DNA of 64,000 nucleotides from Curvibacter sp. GWA2_64_110 (GCA_001797315.1 MGPC01000007.1:160912-224911); one strand, 5' to 3'. Shown: positions 9,739 to 17,909, numbered from the stretch's first letter. Notes: a model not told the origin generated them from the sequence alone. Numbers and translations: made by a program.

Positions 9739-11157
9739 ATGTCAAACCCAGCCCATGCCGACCTTGCCACGCTGTTCCAGGCGCAGCAGGCTGCCTTTGC
9801 CCGCGAACGTTTCCCCAGTCTGGCCGTCCGGCTCGACCGCCTGGAAAGACTGCATCGCTTGCTGACGCAAAACGAGGAGCGTATCGCCGATGCGATCTCA
9901 GCCGACTTCGGCAACCGCTCCCGGCATGAAACCGCCATGGCTGAAGTCTTCATCGTGCTGGGCGCGATTACCCACACGCGCAAGCACCTCAAGCGCTGGA
10001 TGACCAAGCGTCGTGTCGCCACCTCGTTTCACTCCCTGCCGGGGTCGAGCTGGATCACTCCCCAGCCGCTGGGCGTGGTCGGCATCGTCAGTCCCTGGAA
10101 CTACCCGTTGCAACTGGCCCTGGCACCTGCCGTCGAGGCCCTGGCCGCGGGCAACCGGGTGATGATCAAGCCGAGCGAGCTCACCCCGCGCTTCTCGGAA
10201 CTGCTGGCCCAGTTGATCGGCCAGCACTATGCCACCGACGAATGCACGGTCGTGACCGGCGAGGCCGACCTGGCCCGGGAATTCGTGCGCCTGCCCTTCG
10301 ACCACCTGTTCTTCACTGGCTCCACCGCGGTCGGGCGCCAGGTCGGCGTGGCGGCCGCAGCCAACCTGACGCCGGTGACGCTCGAGTTGGGCGGCAAGTC
10401 GCCGGTGATCATCGACGTGGACTGCGATCTGGAAGAAGCCGCCCGGAAGATCGCCGCCGGCAAGCTGCTCAATGCCGGGCAGACCTGCATCGCCCCTGAC
10501 TATGCACTGGTCCCCACCGTCCAACTCGACGCTTTTGCGCAAGCCTTCGTGCAAGCGGCACGCAGGCTCTACCCCACGCTGGCCCATAACAACGACTACA
10601 CCAGCATCGTCAACCCGCGCCATCAGGCACGCCTGCAGGGCCTGGTCGAGAATGCCCGCGCGCTCGGTGCCCGCGTCCTGCCCACCCATGCGGACGAAGT
10701 GGCGCTGGCGCAGACCCGCAAGCTGCCCCCGCAACTGCTGCTTGACGTGACGGACGAGATGAGCGTCATGCAGGAGGAGATTTTCGGCCCGCTGCTGCCG
10801 CTGCTGCCCTACCAGAAGCTGGAGGATGCCATCGGCTACATCAACGCGCACCCGCGCCCGCTGGCCCTCTACTGGTTCGGCCACAACCTGTCGCACCGCG
10901 ACCAGGTATTGCTTGAGACCACCTCCGGCGGCGTCACCCTCAACGACACCCTGCTGCACGTGGCACAGGAGAATCTGCCCTTCGGCGGCGTGGGACCCAG
11001 CGGCAGTGGCGCCTACCATAGGGAAACCGGGTTTCGTCTCTTCTCCCACAACAAGCCGGTGTTCGCGCAATCGCGCTTCTCGGGCACCCGCTTGCTGTGG
11101 CCGCCCTATGGCAAGCTCGCCGACAACATGATCCGGCTGCTCAAGAAATTCGCCTGA
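9739..11157 (+). CDS. calB: Coniferyl-aldehyde-type NAD(P)-dependent aldehyde dehydrogenase
   Basis: Oxidises aldehydes to acids with NAD(P); the subfamily includes coniferyl aldehyde dehydrogenase of lignin-monomer catabolism. The 472-residue protein has GIVSPWNYPLQLALAPAVEA (cofactor fold), FTGSTAVGR, the general base Glu in ELGGKSP and the nucleophile Cys in NAGQTCIAPDY. It is shorter than classic 490-residue enzymes and has the membrane-type C-terminus (RFSGTRLLWPPYGKLADN then a hydrophobic end) seen in this subfamily. Start at ATG 9739 after CAGGGAG; an in-frame upstream start at 9718 is less likely. With pobA in the same region it hints at aromatic or lignin-derived substrates, but the true substrate is inferred. 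Confidence 0.88.
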   Translation: MSNPAHADLATLFQAQQAAFARERFPSLAVRLDRLERLHRLLTQNEERIADAISADFGNRSRHETAMAEVFIVLGAITHTRKHLKRWMTKRRVATSFHSLPGSSWITPQPLGVVGIVSPWNYPLQLALAPAVEALAAGNRVMIKPSELTPRFSELLAQLIGQHYATDECTVVTGEADLAREFVRLPFDHLFFTGSTAVGRQVGVAAAANLTPVTLELGGKSPVIIDVDCDLEEAARKIAAGKLLNAGQTCIAPDYALVPTVQLDAFAQAFVQAARRLYPTLAHNNDYTSIVNPRHQARLQGLVENARALGARVLPTHADEVALAQTRKLPPQLLLDVTDEMSVMQEEIFGPLLPLLPYQKLEDAIGYINAHPRPLALYWFGHNLSHRDQVLLETTSGGVTLNDTLLHVAQENLPFGGVGPSGSGAYHRETGFRLFSHNKPVFAQSRFSGTRLLWPPYGKLADNMIRLLKKFA

Positions 11158-11223
11158 TCCGAATGCCTTGAGGGCTCGCCCCGCTTCGCAGCAGCAAGGC
11201 CGGCGAAGCAGGATAATCACCCC

Positions 11224-11799
11224 ATGCAAAACCCTCCGGCGACGCAGCGAACGCAACCCCAATCCCTGACCGACCTGTTTGTTTCCTTCACCGTGCTGGC
11301 CCTGCAGGGCTTTGGCGGCGTGCTCGCCGTGGCGCAGCGTGAACTGGTGGAGCACAAGCGCTGGATGACGAACGAGGAGTTCGTCGAAGAATGGGCGGTG
11401 GCGCAGATCATGCCCGGCCCCAACATCATCAACCTGTGCATCATGATCGGCGGGCGCTACTTCGGCCTGCGCGGCGCACTGGCGGCGCTGGCCGGCATGC
11501 TGCTGGTGCCCATGCTCATCGTGCTGCTGCTGGCGCTGGTCTACGCGCATTTCGCCACGCACCCCGGCGTGATCGGCGCTCTGCGCGGCATGGGGGCGGT
11601 GGCGGCCGGCCTCATCGTGGCCACCGGGCTCAAGCTGTTCCCGGCCTTGAAGAAGAATGCCCTCGGTCTCGCCACCTGCATCGGGTTTGGCGTCCTGTGC
11701 TTTGTCGCCGTGGCCCTGCTGCGCTGGCCGCTGGCTTATGTATTGCTGGGGCTGGGCTCGATTGCCTGCGTCATGACCTACCGCAGGCTGGCCCCATGA
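11224..11799 (+). CDS. Chromate transporter, N-terminal half protein (ChrA/SCHR type)
   Basis: First half of a two-gene chromate ion transporter family member. The 191 residues contain the CHR domain: FTVLALQGFGGVLAVAQREL, then EWAVAQIMPGPNIINLCIM with the conserved PGPN, and several membrane helices to the C-terminus. Short CHR proteins work as heteromers encoded by adjacent genes; the next gene overlaps by 4 bp (ATGA), as expected for the pair. Such pairs can export chromate, though many members have no tested substrate. Confidence 0.92.
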   Translation: MQNPPATQRTQPQSLTDLFVSFTVLALQGFGGVLAVAQRELVEHKRWMTNEEFVEEWAVAQIMPGPNIINLCIMIGGRYFGLRGALAALAGMLLVPMLIVLLLALVYAHFATHPGVIGALRGMGAVAAGLIVATGLKLFPALKKNALGLATCIGFGVLCFVAVALLRWPLAYVLLGLGSIACVMTYRRLAP

Positions 11800-12374
11800 A
11801 CGAAGCACTGCATCTGGCCTGGAGCGACTGGCTCCAGTTGTTTACCCACTACCTGTCCCTGTCACTGCTGGCCGTCGGCGGCGCCATCACCACGGCGCCA
11901 GACATGCACCGCTACCTGGTGGAGCAGCAAGGCTGGCTCAGCGACAGCCAGTTCAATGCCTCGATCGCCATCGCCCAGGCCGCGCCCGGCCCCAATGTGC
12001 TGTTCGTCGCGCTCATGGGCTGGCATGTCGGTCTGAACGCCGGCGGTCTGTTGCCGGCCTTGTTCGGTGTTCTGGTGTCGATGCTGGGCGTGATGCTGCC
12101 CAGTTCCTCGCTGACCTACTTCACCTCACGCTGGAGCCATGCCAACCGCGAGCTGCGTGCGGTGCGCGCCTTCAAGCAGGGCATGGCGCCGATCGTCATC
12201 GCCCTCCTGATTGCCACCGGCTGGATTCTGGCCAGCGCGCATGGCGCGCCGGCGCAGGACTGGCCGCTGTGGCTGACCACCGCGGTCACCACCGTCATGG
12301 TCTGGCGCACCCGGCTGCACCTGTTGTGGCTGCTGGCAGCCGGCGGCCTGCTGGGCTGGTTCGGGCTGGTTTAG
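11796..12374 (+). CDS. Chromate transporter, C-terminal half protein (ChrA/SCHR type)
   Basis: Second half of the split CHR transporter, 192 residues. It repeats the domain logic of its partner with opposite membrane topology expected: YLSLSLLAVGGAITTAPDM, AIAQAAPGPNVLFVALMGW with the conserved PGPN, and about five further hydrophobic helices. Its ATG overlaps the stop of the first half. The stop codon TAG (12372-12374) uses the first two bases of the 268-bp palindromic element; without that element the frame would end at TAA in almost the same place. Confidence 0.92.
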   Translation: MNEALHLAWSDWLQLFTHYLSLSLLAVGGAITTAPDMHRYLVEQQGWLSDSQFNASIAIAQAAPGPNVLFVALMGWHVGLNAGGLLPALFGVLVSMLGVMLPSSSLTYFTSRWSHANRELRAVRAFKQGMAPIVIALLIATGWILASAHGAPAQDWPLWLTTAVTTVMVWRTRLHLLWLLAAGGLLGWFGLV

Positions 12375-12640
12375 GGCCTGTTCACACTGTTTTTGCAAGA
12401 TGCGTTGCGGATCAAAAAAGTCATGCGCCAGGCGCGAAACGCAGCCGGAGTCTTCCTCCGGCAAGGCTTCGCAACGCCGCGCACGGCTTTTTTGGCCGCA
12501 ACCCGGAGGGAACGTGGTGAAAACCGCGCCATTCGTTGTTGCACTCCTAGCCCAGGTGGCCAGCCTGGGCGTCGTCGCGCGCCTAGATTGGCACGGTTTT
12601 CACCACGTTCGCACTTGCAAAAACAGTGTGAACAGGCCCT
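12373..12640. mobile_element. 268-bp palindromic MITE-like element, copy 1
   Basis: Ends are a perfect 27-bp inverted repeat (12373-12399 and 12614-12640; outer bases AGGGCCTGTTCACACT). Inside are a second inverted repeat of 22 bp (12510-12531 with 12589-12610, one mismatch) and a hairpin GCCCAGG-TGGCCAG-CCTGGGC (12550-12570). GGG...CCC is flanked by TA on both sides, consistent with insertion at a TA target. It carries no transposase; short open frames in it are by-products of the palindromes. A second copy of the same length lies at 43443-43710 with 11 differences. It fills the whole gap between the chromate transporter and the next gene. Confidence 0.9.
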
Positions 12641-12646
12641 AACGCC

Positions 12647-13480
12647 ATGCGCACGCTCAACCTGGTGGGATGCGGCAGGGTCGGCAAGACCCTGGGCTAC
12701 CTGTGGCACCAGCATGAAACGCTGCAGATTCAGGATGTACTGACCACCACGCCAGAGAGCGCACAGGCAGCCGTGGCTTTCATCGGCGCGGGCCATGCTG
12801 TCGAATCACTGGCGCAGATGCGGCCGGCTGACCTCTGGCTGATGGCCGTACCAGACCGGCAGATTGCCGAGAGCGCCCGCGAGATGGCGCAAGTCCTGGC
12901 CGGCATGGCGCCCGCCACCGTCTTTCACGCCAGCGGCGCGCTGAGTTCGGCCGTGCTGGCCCCCCTGCGCGATCGCGGCTGGCAAACCGCCAGCGCGCAT
13001 TGCATCCTGAGCTTTGCTGCGCCGGCAGCGGCTGTGCAGCAGTTCGCCGGGACGCCTTGTGGCCTCGAAGGCAATGTCTCGGTCCGTGAAGCACTGCGAC
13101 CGATCTTTGCCGCCATCGGTGCTGCGTGCTTCACCGTGGAAGCCGACAAGAAAGTGCTCTACCACGCCGCCGCCGTGTTCGGAACCAACTTCCTGCCGGT
13201 GCTGCAAGCCTTGGCAGAGGACTTGTGGCACGACAGCGGCGTGCCCCCCGAATTGCTGCCACGGCTGCGCGCCTCGTTGCTGCGCAACGCGGTGGACAAC
13301 GTGCTGGCGCTCGGGCCGGCTGGTGCCCTCACCGGCCCGGCCGCGCGCGGCGACATCGCCCTTGTGCAACACCAAGGCCAGGCCGTGAGCCAATGGGATC
13401 CGGCCGCGGGTGAGGCCTATCGGTCCTTGAGCGAACTGGCCCTGCGCCTGGCACGTGAAGGCAGCATCCGCCAGGACTGA
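12647..13480 (+). CDS. DUF2520 / Rossmann-like NAD(P)-binding protein
   Basis: Putative oxidoreductase-like protein of unknown substrate. The 277 residues show an N-terminal nucleotide-binding fold with NLVGCGRVGKTLGYLW (a GxGxxG-type motif at residues 8-13), LWLMAVPDRQI and FHASGALSS, then a helical DUF2520 domain (YHAAAVFGTNFLPVL; TGPAARGDIALV). This architecture is shared with ketopantoate-reductase-like and F420-dependent reductase-like proteins. Start at ATG 12647, six bases after the palindromic element; AGG in the element end lies about 11 bases upstream and may act as a weak ribosome site. Confidence 0.85.
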   Translation: MRTLNLVGCGRVGKTLGYLWHQHETLQIQDVLTTTPESAQAAVAFIGAGHAVESLAQMRPADLWLMAVPDRQIAESAREMAQVLAGMAPATVFHASGALSSAVLAPLRDRGWQTASAHCILSFAAPAAAVQQFAGTPCGLEGNVSVREALRPIFAAIGAACFTVEADKKVLYHAAAVFGTNFLPVLQALAEDLWHDSGVPPELLPRLRASLLRNAVDNVLALGPAGALTGPAARGDIALVQHQGQAVSQWDPAAGEAYRSLSELALRLAREGSIRQD

Positions 13481-13507
13481 GCGCGAAAGCCCCCGACCCC
13501 AGGCTGA

Positions 13508-13957
13508 TCAGGACTTGGGTTTGCCGAAATTGAGAATGCGCGTCGCCATCCAGGTTTCGGCCAGGAAGCAGGACAGCGCCAGCATGAAGCAGAACACGCC
13601 GAACAGAAAGCTCACGATAGCCCAGCTTTCACCCTGGAAGGCCGTCGTCTCGCCGAGAAACAGCAGGATGATGGTCAGGCCGATCATGAAGGCGCACAGG
13701 GTAAGAAAACCGATGGCGCCATTGGCCAGCAGGCCGCGTCGACGCAGCCGGACCAACTCAGCATAGGCGCCCTTGATGAACTCGGTATCAGCCGAATCCC
13801 TGAGTCGCTCTTCCAGCACCCGGGCCCGGTCGATGATGCGCGCCAGACGGCCGGCGACTGCGCCAATCATGCCGGAGACTGCCGTCAACAGAAACACGGG
13901 GGCGACCGCCAGCTGGATGCCGTGGGTCACGGTACTCGGATCAACAAAAAAACTCAT
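13508..13957 (-). CDS. DUF2721-family membrane protein
   Basis: Small integral membrane protein of unknown function, 149 residues. Hydrophobic helix 1 at about residues 14-35 (IQLAVAPVFLLTAVSGMIGA), then a charged cytoplasmic segment with many Arg (GRLARIIDRARVLEERLRD), then two closely spaced helices at about 80-102 and 110-132. This pattern and the ARIIDRAR motif match DUF2721. It is the last gene of a minus-strand group of small genes (13508-15126). Confidence 0.8.
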   Translation of the reverse strand: MSFFVDPSTVTHGIQLAVAPVFLLTAVSGMIGAVAGRLARIIDRARVLEERLRDSADTEFIKGAYAELVRLRRRGLLANGAIGFLTLCAFMIGLTIILLFLGETTAFQGESWAIVSFLFGVFCFMLALSCFLAETWMATRILNFGKPKS

Positions 13958-13966
13958 GGCTGGATT

Positions 13967-14176
13967 CTATTTGCGTAGTGGCGCAAGCAGCGATGACAGC
14001 CCATTGTGGTCAATCTCGTGCATCAACGCCAGCAGGCGGCCAATATCGCCCGGCGGGAAACCCTCCCGAGCGAACCAGTTGAGGTAGTTGCCGGGCAAGT
14101 CGGCAATCAGGTGCCCTTTGTATTTGCCGTAGGGCATCTGGGTCGTCACCAGACGCTGCAGCTGATGGACGTCCAT
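13967..14176 (-). CDS. DUF3820-family small protein
   Basis: A 69-residue protein with the DUF3820 signature PYGKYKGHLIADLP followed by YLNWF and a C-terminal helical region. The family is of unknown function; some members are annotated as quorum-sensing-regulated virulence factors, which should not be taken as established here. Start taken at ATG 14176, 6 bases past the stop of the upstream SUI1 gene, which suggests translational coupling; the open frame to 14245 overlaps that gene and is unlikely. Confidence 0.8.
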   Translation of the reverse strand: MDVHQLQRLVTTQMPYGKYKGHLIADLPGNYLNWFAREGFPPGDIGRLLALMHEIDHNGLSSLLAPLRK

Positions 14177-14181
14177 GTTCT

Positions 14182-14544
14182 TCAGCCACCCGCGCGCTTG
14201 ACCGTCCAGCCTTGCGTCTGAAGCACAGCCATGACCTTGTCGCAATGGTCACCTTGGACTTCGATCACGCCATCCTTCACCGTGCCGCCGGAACCACAAG
14301 CCGCCTTGAGCTTCTTGCCCAGTTCGGTGAGCGCCGGCGCATCGAGCGCCAGCCCGGTGACAACCGTTACCGCCTTGCCGCCACGGCCCTTGGTCTGGCG
14401 CGAAACGCGCACGATGCCATCACCGGCAGGGGTGGGCTTGTTCAAGTGGCACTGGCACTGGGCCACCGGCTGGCGGCAATCCGGGCACATGCGCCCGCTG
14501 TCGGTGGAATAGACCAGACCACCTGTGCTGCGATGGTTTTTCAT
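14182..14544 (-). CDS. yciH: SUI1/YciH-family translation initiation factor-like protein
   Basis: Bacterial homologue of eukaryotic eIF1 (SUI1). E. coli YciH has been linked to initiation fidelity and stress. The 120-residue protein has an N-terminal stretch with a four-cysteine cluster (CPDCRQPVAQCQC) that may bind a metal, then the SUI1 domain: RQTKGRGGKAVTVVTGL, KLKAACGSGGTVKDGVIEVQG and DHCDKVMAVLQTQGW. Start at tandem ATGs 14547/14544 directly after the stop of the upstream gene (14549), so coupling is likely. Confidence 0.92.
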   Translation of the reverse strand: MKNHRSTGGLVYSTDSGRMCPDCRQPVAQCQCHLNKPTPAGDGIVRVSRQTKGRGGKAVTVVTGLALDAPALTELGKKLKAACGSGGTVKDGVIEVQGDHCDKVMAVLQTQGWTVKRAGG

Positions 14545-14548
14545 CATC

Positions 14549-14803
14549 TCAGTCCGGCACGAATCTGGCGTTGAAAGTGGCGACATCCGCCTCGTCTTCG
14601 AAGGTCACCAGTTGCCCCTGCTTCATGTCAGCCAGCCGGCAGGCGGCAAACAGGCTGTACCGGCCCTTGAGGTGCATGCTGGGCAGGTCGATCAAGGCAT
14701 AAGGGTAAGGGACGAAGACTTCGTGCTCGAAAACCACGCGGTGCACGTTGCGCGGCGAGGGGAAAAGCTTGTAGGTGTCAGTGGTGATCGCAAGTGAAGA
14801 CAT
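14549..14803 (-). CDS. Conserved hypothetical protein, 84 residues
   Basis: I do not recognise a named family. The protein (starting MSSLAITTDTYKLFPSP) has no signal peptide or membrane helix and looks like a small globular cytoplasmic protein, mixed strand and helix. Start chosen at ATG 14803 rather than the longer frame to 14848. It lies just upstream of the SUI1 gene and almost touches it, suggesting one transcript of small genes from 15126 to 13508. Confidence 0.65.
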   Translation of the reverse strand: MSSLAITTDTYKLFPSPRNVHRVVFEHEVFVPYPYALIDLPSMHLKGRYSLFAACRLADMKQGQLVTFEDEADVATFNARFVPD

Positions 14804-14862
14804 CGGGTTTCGTGCGCCGGCTGATGGCAGAACCCATGATTGGAGCACGAATTGTCAGGGTC

Positions 14863-15126
14863 TTACGCACCAAATGGGGTTGTGAACCGAGCCAAAGCCA
14901 TTGAATCCTCGGCATCCCTGTGATGATGGCTGGCGGTTGGCAATTCGGCATGGAGCAGTTCGATTTTCAGCCGCGCCTGATGTAAAAGCTCGTTCAGCTC
15001 GCGGGCGCCGTCATGTGCGGCACCATGCGACGTGTTGGCAATAAGCTGCCCCATCTGCTGAACCATAAGGAACAGATGGAACAGTTCCCTGATGGTTTCA
15101 TGACGTTCTATTTGGTTTGTCTGCAT
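14863..15126 (-). CDS. Hypothetical protein, 87 residues, with strong Shine-Dalgarno site
   Basis: Unrecognised small helical protein (MQTNQIERHETIRELFHLFL...) rich in His, Gln and Leu, no signal peptide. The start at ATG 15126 is decided by GGAGGTGATTCC just upstream, close to a perfect complement of the 16S rRNA 3' end. Such a site implies high translation. It is the first gene of the minus-strand small-gene group and shares 305 bp of upstream DNA with the HD-GYP gene. Confidence 0.65.
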   Translation of the reverse strand: MQTNQIERHETIRELFHLFLMVQQMGQLIANTSHGAAHDGARELNELLHQARLKIELLHAELPTASHHHRDAEDSMALARFTTPFGA

Positions 15127-15274
15127 GGAATCACCTCCAACGACCAAGTGGTGAGATGCCCGGGCGCGGTGACAACCAACGCCTTATCGGCAAATTTCAT
15201 CGCAATCTCTGGCGAATTTCCGCGGTGCACCCTATAGTCAGCGTCAATGCTAAATAAAGCCAGATTCGTTAGCT

Positions 15275-15292
15275 ATCCCCCAAATGGGGGAT
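15275..15292. promoter_or_regulatory. Palindrome ATCCCCC-AAAT-GGGGGAT, candidate operator
   Basis: A perfect inverted repeat with 7-bp arms in the 305-bp divergent region, 140-157 bp upstream of the HD-GYP gene and about 150 bp upstream of the 87-residue gene. A copy with one difference lies at 21501-21518. It is too short-looped and lacks a U tract to be a terminator, and is better explained as a protein-binding site. Confidence 0.6.
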
Positions 15293-15334
15293 CACGACTC
15301 AGTACTTGAAGTAGCCGTCAGTGCGATAAGATTT

Positions 15335-15387
15335 CCCTGACCGTCACTCCCTTGCGTCAGGGGGCAGCGCCCATGCGTGTCATGGGC
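15335..15387 (+). other. Two stem-loops in the leader of the HD-GYP gene
   Basis: CCCTGAC (15335-15341) pairs with GTCAGGG (15356-15362), and GCCCATG (15369-15375) pairs with CATGGGC (15381-15387) around CGTGT. They precede the coding start by 45-97 bases and would be in the mRNA leader if transcription starts upstream. I do not recognise a known riboswitch; no class-I c-di-GMP aptamer core is visible. Confidence 0.45.
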
Positions 15388-15431
15388 ACAACGTCAGCAG
15401 GGGGGCGTGGACTCAGACGAGAGGGAATGTC

Positions 15432-17399
15432 ATGCATCTTGAAGAATTCCTGCTGCATTCGACCGGCATTGTTCTTGCTGTTGCGGCTGCGTTATGGGCG
15501 CTACGGCTCATCCGGCTGACGGGCAAGACGAAAGCCTGGTTGTTCATGGCCGCAGGTCTTGTCTTGCTGGCCGCGTCAAGTTTGGGACAACTTCTTGTTC
15601 ACCGCGGCGTGACAGTCGGACTGTTTACCCATCTGGCCCTTATCGATGCCGTGCCGGTATTCGCTTATGCACTCCTGCTGGCAGGCGTCGTCTTCAGCGG
15701 CACCATCTTCCGTGAGCGCAAGGCAGGACTGGAACTGCTTGAAGAGCAGCTTCAGCGGTTGCGGCTGGCGCCACCTGAAGTCGAGATGGGAATGACCGCC
15801 AGTGAACGCGCCACCCGGCACGCGCTCATCAAGGCAGGAAAAAATGGCGTATCAATCCTGACGGCATTGGAATATCTGAAACATGAGGAACGGCGAATCG
15901 CCCGGATGCTCCAGGAATGGCAGGCCACTTTTGATGCGATCACCATTCCAGTTTTTGTGTATGACCGGACGTACCGCCTGATCCGGGCCAATCGCGCCTA
16001 CCTCGAACGCGCCGGCAGGACCGCGAAAGACATCGTAGGTAAGCCCTATTTTGAAATCTTTCCCAAACTGGGCAGTCCGATCATCGACCTTGCTCAAAAC
16101 CCAGAGAAAAGCACGCCCAACAGTGAAGTCCGCTTGGCCACGGGCGAGATTTTTCTATCCAAGAATTATCCAATCTACAGCGAAAGCAACGAATACCGCT
16201 ACACCCTGCACACGCTCCAAGAGGTCACGCTGGTCAAACAGGCGGAAAAGTCGATAAGAAGGATCCGGCTGGCGCTGAAGGTCGTCGCCGGTTGCACCCA
16301 CGAAATGTTACGGGCAGGCGATGAAACGCACATGCTGCAAACCGTCTGCAGAGTGGTTGTGAACAGTGGCCTGTATCGTGTTGCATGGATCGGCAATGCC
16401 GAGCATGACAAGGACAAATCCCTGCGACTGCTGGCGTTTCATGGACCGTCCCAAGATGCCGGGCAATTACCGAACTCCACCTGGGCCAACACCGAAGACA
16501 GCCGCTCCCCGATTGGGGAGGCCATCAACACCGGCAAGACCTGTGTCGTACCGGACTTGATCCACGATCCGAAGTTCAGAAATTGCCAGCGCTATGCGGT
16601 AAAGAACCATCTGGCATCGGCAGTCGGTCTGCCGCTCTACCAGGGTGCGGACGTTTGGGGCGGCCTGGTTTTATATTCCGACGAACCTTTCGCCTTTTCA
16701 GACGAAGAAATCGACGTCCTTGAGATTCTGAGCGCAAGTATCTCTTTCGGTATCACTGCACTTCACAGCACGCCCGGTGACAAACCGGGCTTGCAACCGA
16801 TGGTGCTCAAGCGCGATGAAACAAGAGCCAATCTCGAAAAAATCATCATTACACTGGAAACCGTCATCGAAGCGCGCCATCCTTATCCTTCGCCCCATCA
16901 GCGACTGGTCGGTGACATCGGCATGGCCATCGCGCTGGAAATGGGGCTGCCGGATGAACAGGCCTACGGCATTCGCCTTGCCGGAATTTTGCACGACGTC
17001 GGGGAAATCAAAGTCCCCGAGGAAATACTCCGGAAAACCGGTGGTTTGACGGAGGACGAGCGCGAGCAGCTCCAACGTCATACACAGGAAGGCTACGAGA
17101 TCTTGCGTGAACTTGATCTGCCCTGGCCGTTGGCGCAAACCGCCTTGCAACACCATGAGCGGTTGGACGGATCTGGCTATCCGAACGGCCTGACCGGGGA
17201 GAAAATCGTGCTGGAGGCCAAGATCATCGCGGTAGCTGACACCATCGAGGCAGTTTCTCACCAGCGCCAGAGCCATCCCCGCCTGGGCATCCCTGCCGCC
17301 TTGGCCGAAGTGGAAAAAGGCAAGGGAACCTTGTTTGATCCTGCCGTGGTCGAGGCGGCTCTCAGGCTTTTCCGGGAAAAAGGTTACCAAGTCCCGTAA
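15432..17399 (+). CDS. Membrane-anchored PAS-GAF-HD-GYP cyclic-di-GMP phosphodiesterase
   Basis: Predicted sensor that degrades the second messenger c-di-GMP. Order in the 655 residues: three membrane helices in the first 95 residues, a PAS domain at about 155-270 (WQATFDAITIPVFVYDRTYR), a GAF domain at about 275-450 (GLPLYQGADVWGGLVLYSDE), and an HD-GYP domain at about 460-650. The catalytic motifs are present: LAGILHDVGEIKVPEEIL (HD) and HHERLDGSGYP (GYP). The lysine after HD-[IV]-G found in many family members is Glu here. Start at ATG 15432 after AGAGGG. Another c-di-GMP enzyme, a GGDEF protein, lies at 43752. Confidence 0.92.
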   Translation: MHLEEFLLHSTGIVLAVAAALWALRLIRLTGKTKAWLFMAAGLVLLAASSLGQLLVHRGVTVGLFTHLALIDAVPVFAYALLLAGVVFSGTIFRERKAGLELLEEQLQRLRLAPPEVEMGMTASERATRHALIKAGKNGVSILTALEYLKHEERRIARMLQEWQATFDAITIPVFVYDRTYRLIRANRAYLERAGRTAKDIVGKPYFEIFPKLGSPIIDLAQNPEKSTPNSEVRLATGEIFLSKNYPIYSESNEYRYTLHTLQEVTLVKQAEKSIRRIRLALKVVAGCTHEMLRAGDETHMLQTVCRVVVNSGLYRVAWIGNAEHDKDKSLRLLAFHGPSQDAGQLPNSTWANTEDSRSPIGEAINTGKTCVVPDLIHDPKFRNCQRYAVKNHLASAVGLPLYQGADVWGGLVLYSDEPFAFSDEEIDVLEILSASISFGITALHSTPGDKPGLQPMVLKRDETRANLEKIIITLETVIEARHPYPSPHQRLVGDIGMAIALEMGLPDEQAYGIRLAGILHDVGEIKVPEEILRKTGGLTEDEREQLQRHTQEGYEILRELDLPWPLAQTALQHHERLDGSGYPNGLTGEKIVLEAKIIAVADTIEAVSHQRQSHPRLGIPAALAEVEKGKGTLFDPAVVEAALRLFREKGYQVP

Positions 17400-17450
17400 A
17401 GCGCCCGGCTCCTTCGTACGGTACCCAACGCATTGCCCATCGCCCGAAAA

Positions 17451-17909
17451 ATGACCACAGATCCTTTCATGCAAGCCGCTATCGACGAGGCCATGCTCGG
17501 CCTGGCCGAAGGCGGCATCCCGATCGGCTCCGTCATCGTGCACCAGGGCCGCATCATCGGCCGCGGGCACAACCGGCGCGTGCAGCGCGGCAGCGCCATC
17601 CTGCACGGCGAGATGGACGCTTTCGAAAATGCCGGTCGCCAGCCCGCCAGCGTCTACCGCGAATCCGTGCTCTACACCACGCTCTCTCCTTGCAGCATGT
17701 GCAGCGGTGCCATCCTGCTCTACGGCATCCCCAAGGTCATCATCGGGGAGAACCAGACCTTCCTGGGCGAGGAAACCCTGCTGCGCTCGCGCGGTGTGCA
17801 GGTGGAGGTGGTACAGGATGCCGCTTGCGTGGAGCTGATGCGCGGCTTCATCGCCAGCCGGCCCGAGTTGTGGAACGAGGACATTGGCGTGGATAAGGCC
17901 TCACACTAA
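17451..17909 (+). CDS. Cytosine-deaminase-like (yeast FCY1 type) nucleobase/nucleoside deaminase
   Basis: Zinc-dependent hydrolytic deaminase. The 152 residues contain the zinc site HGEMDAFENAGR (His and catalytic Glu) and PCSMCSGAILLYGIPK (two Cys). From memory the whole protein follows yeast cytosine deaminase closely: EGGIPIGSVIV, the LHGE..ENAGR segment, LYTTLSPCSMC, GENQTF, and the C-terminal RPELWNEDIG. That makes cytosine to uracil more likely than tRNA adenosine deamination. Start at ATG 17451; a TTG 18 bases upstream is possible. The exonuclease gene follows after 4 bp. Confidence 0.82.
   Translation: MTTDPFMQAAIDEAMLGLAEGGIPIGSVIVHQGRIIGRGHNRRVQRGSAILHGEMDAFENAGRQPASVYRESVLYTTLSPCSMCSGAILLYGIPKVIIGENQTFLGEETLLRSRGVQVEVVQDAACVELMRGFIASRPELWNEDIGVDKASH

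Noticed and set aside
9898..11808. 636-codon open frame opposite the aldehyde dehydrogenase
   Set aside because: Antisense shadow of a conserved dehydrogenase gene.
12400..12642. 80-codon open frame inside the 268-bp element (also in copy 2)
   Set aside because: It comes from palindromic non-coding DNA; both strands and several frames are equally open, and differences between copies follow base pairing rather than codons.
15275..15292. The GGGGG palindrome as a transcription terminator
   Set aside because: Four-base loop with 7-bp stem but no T tract, in a divergent promoter region, and repeated upstream of other genes.
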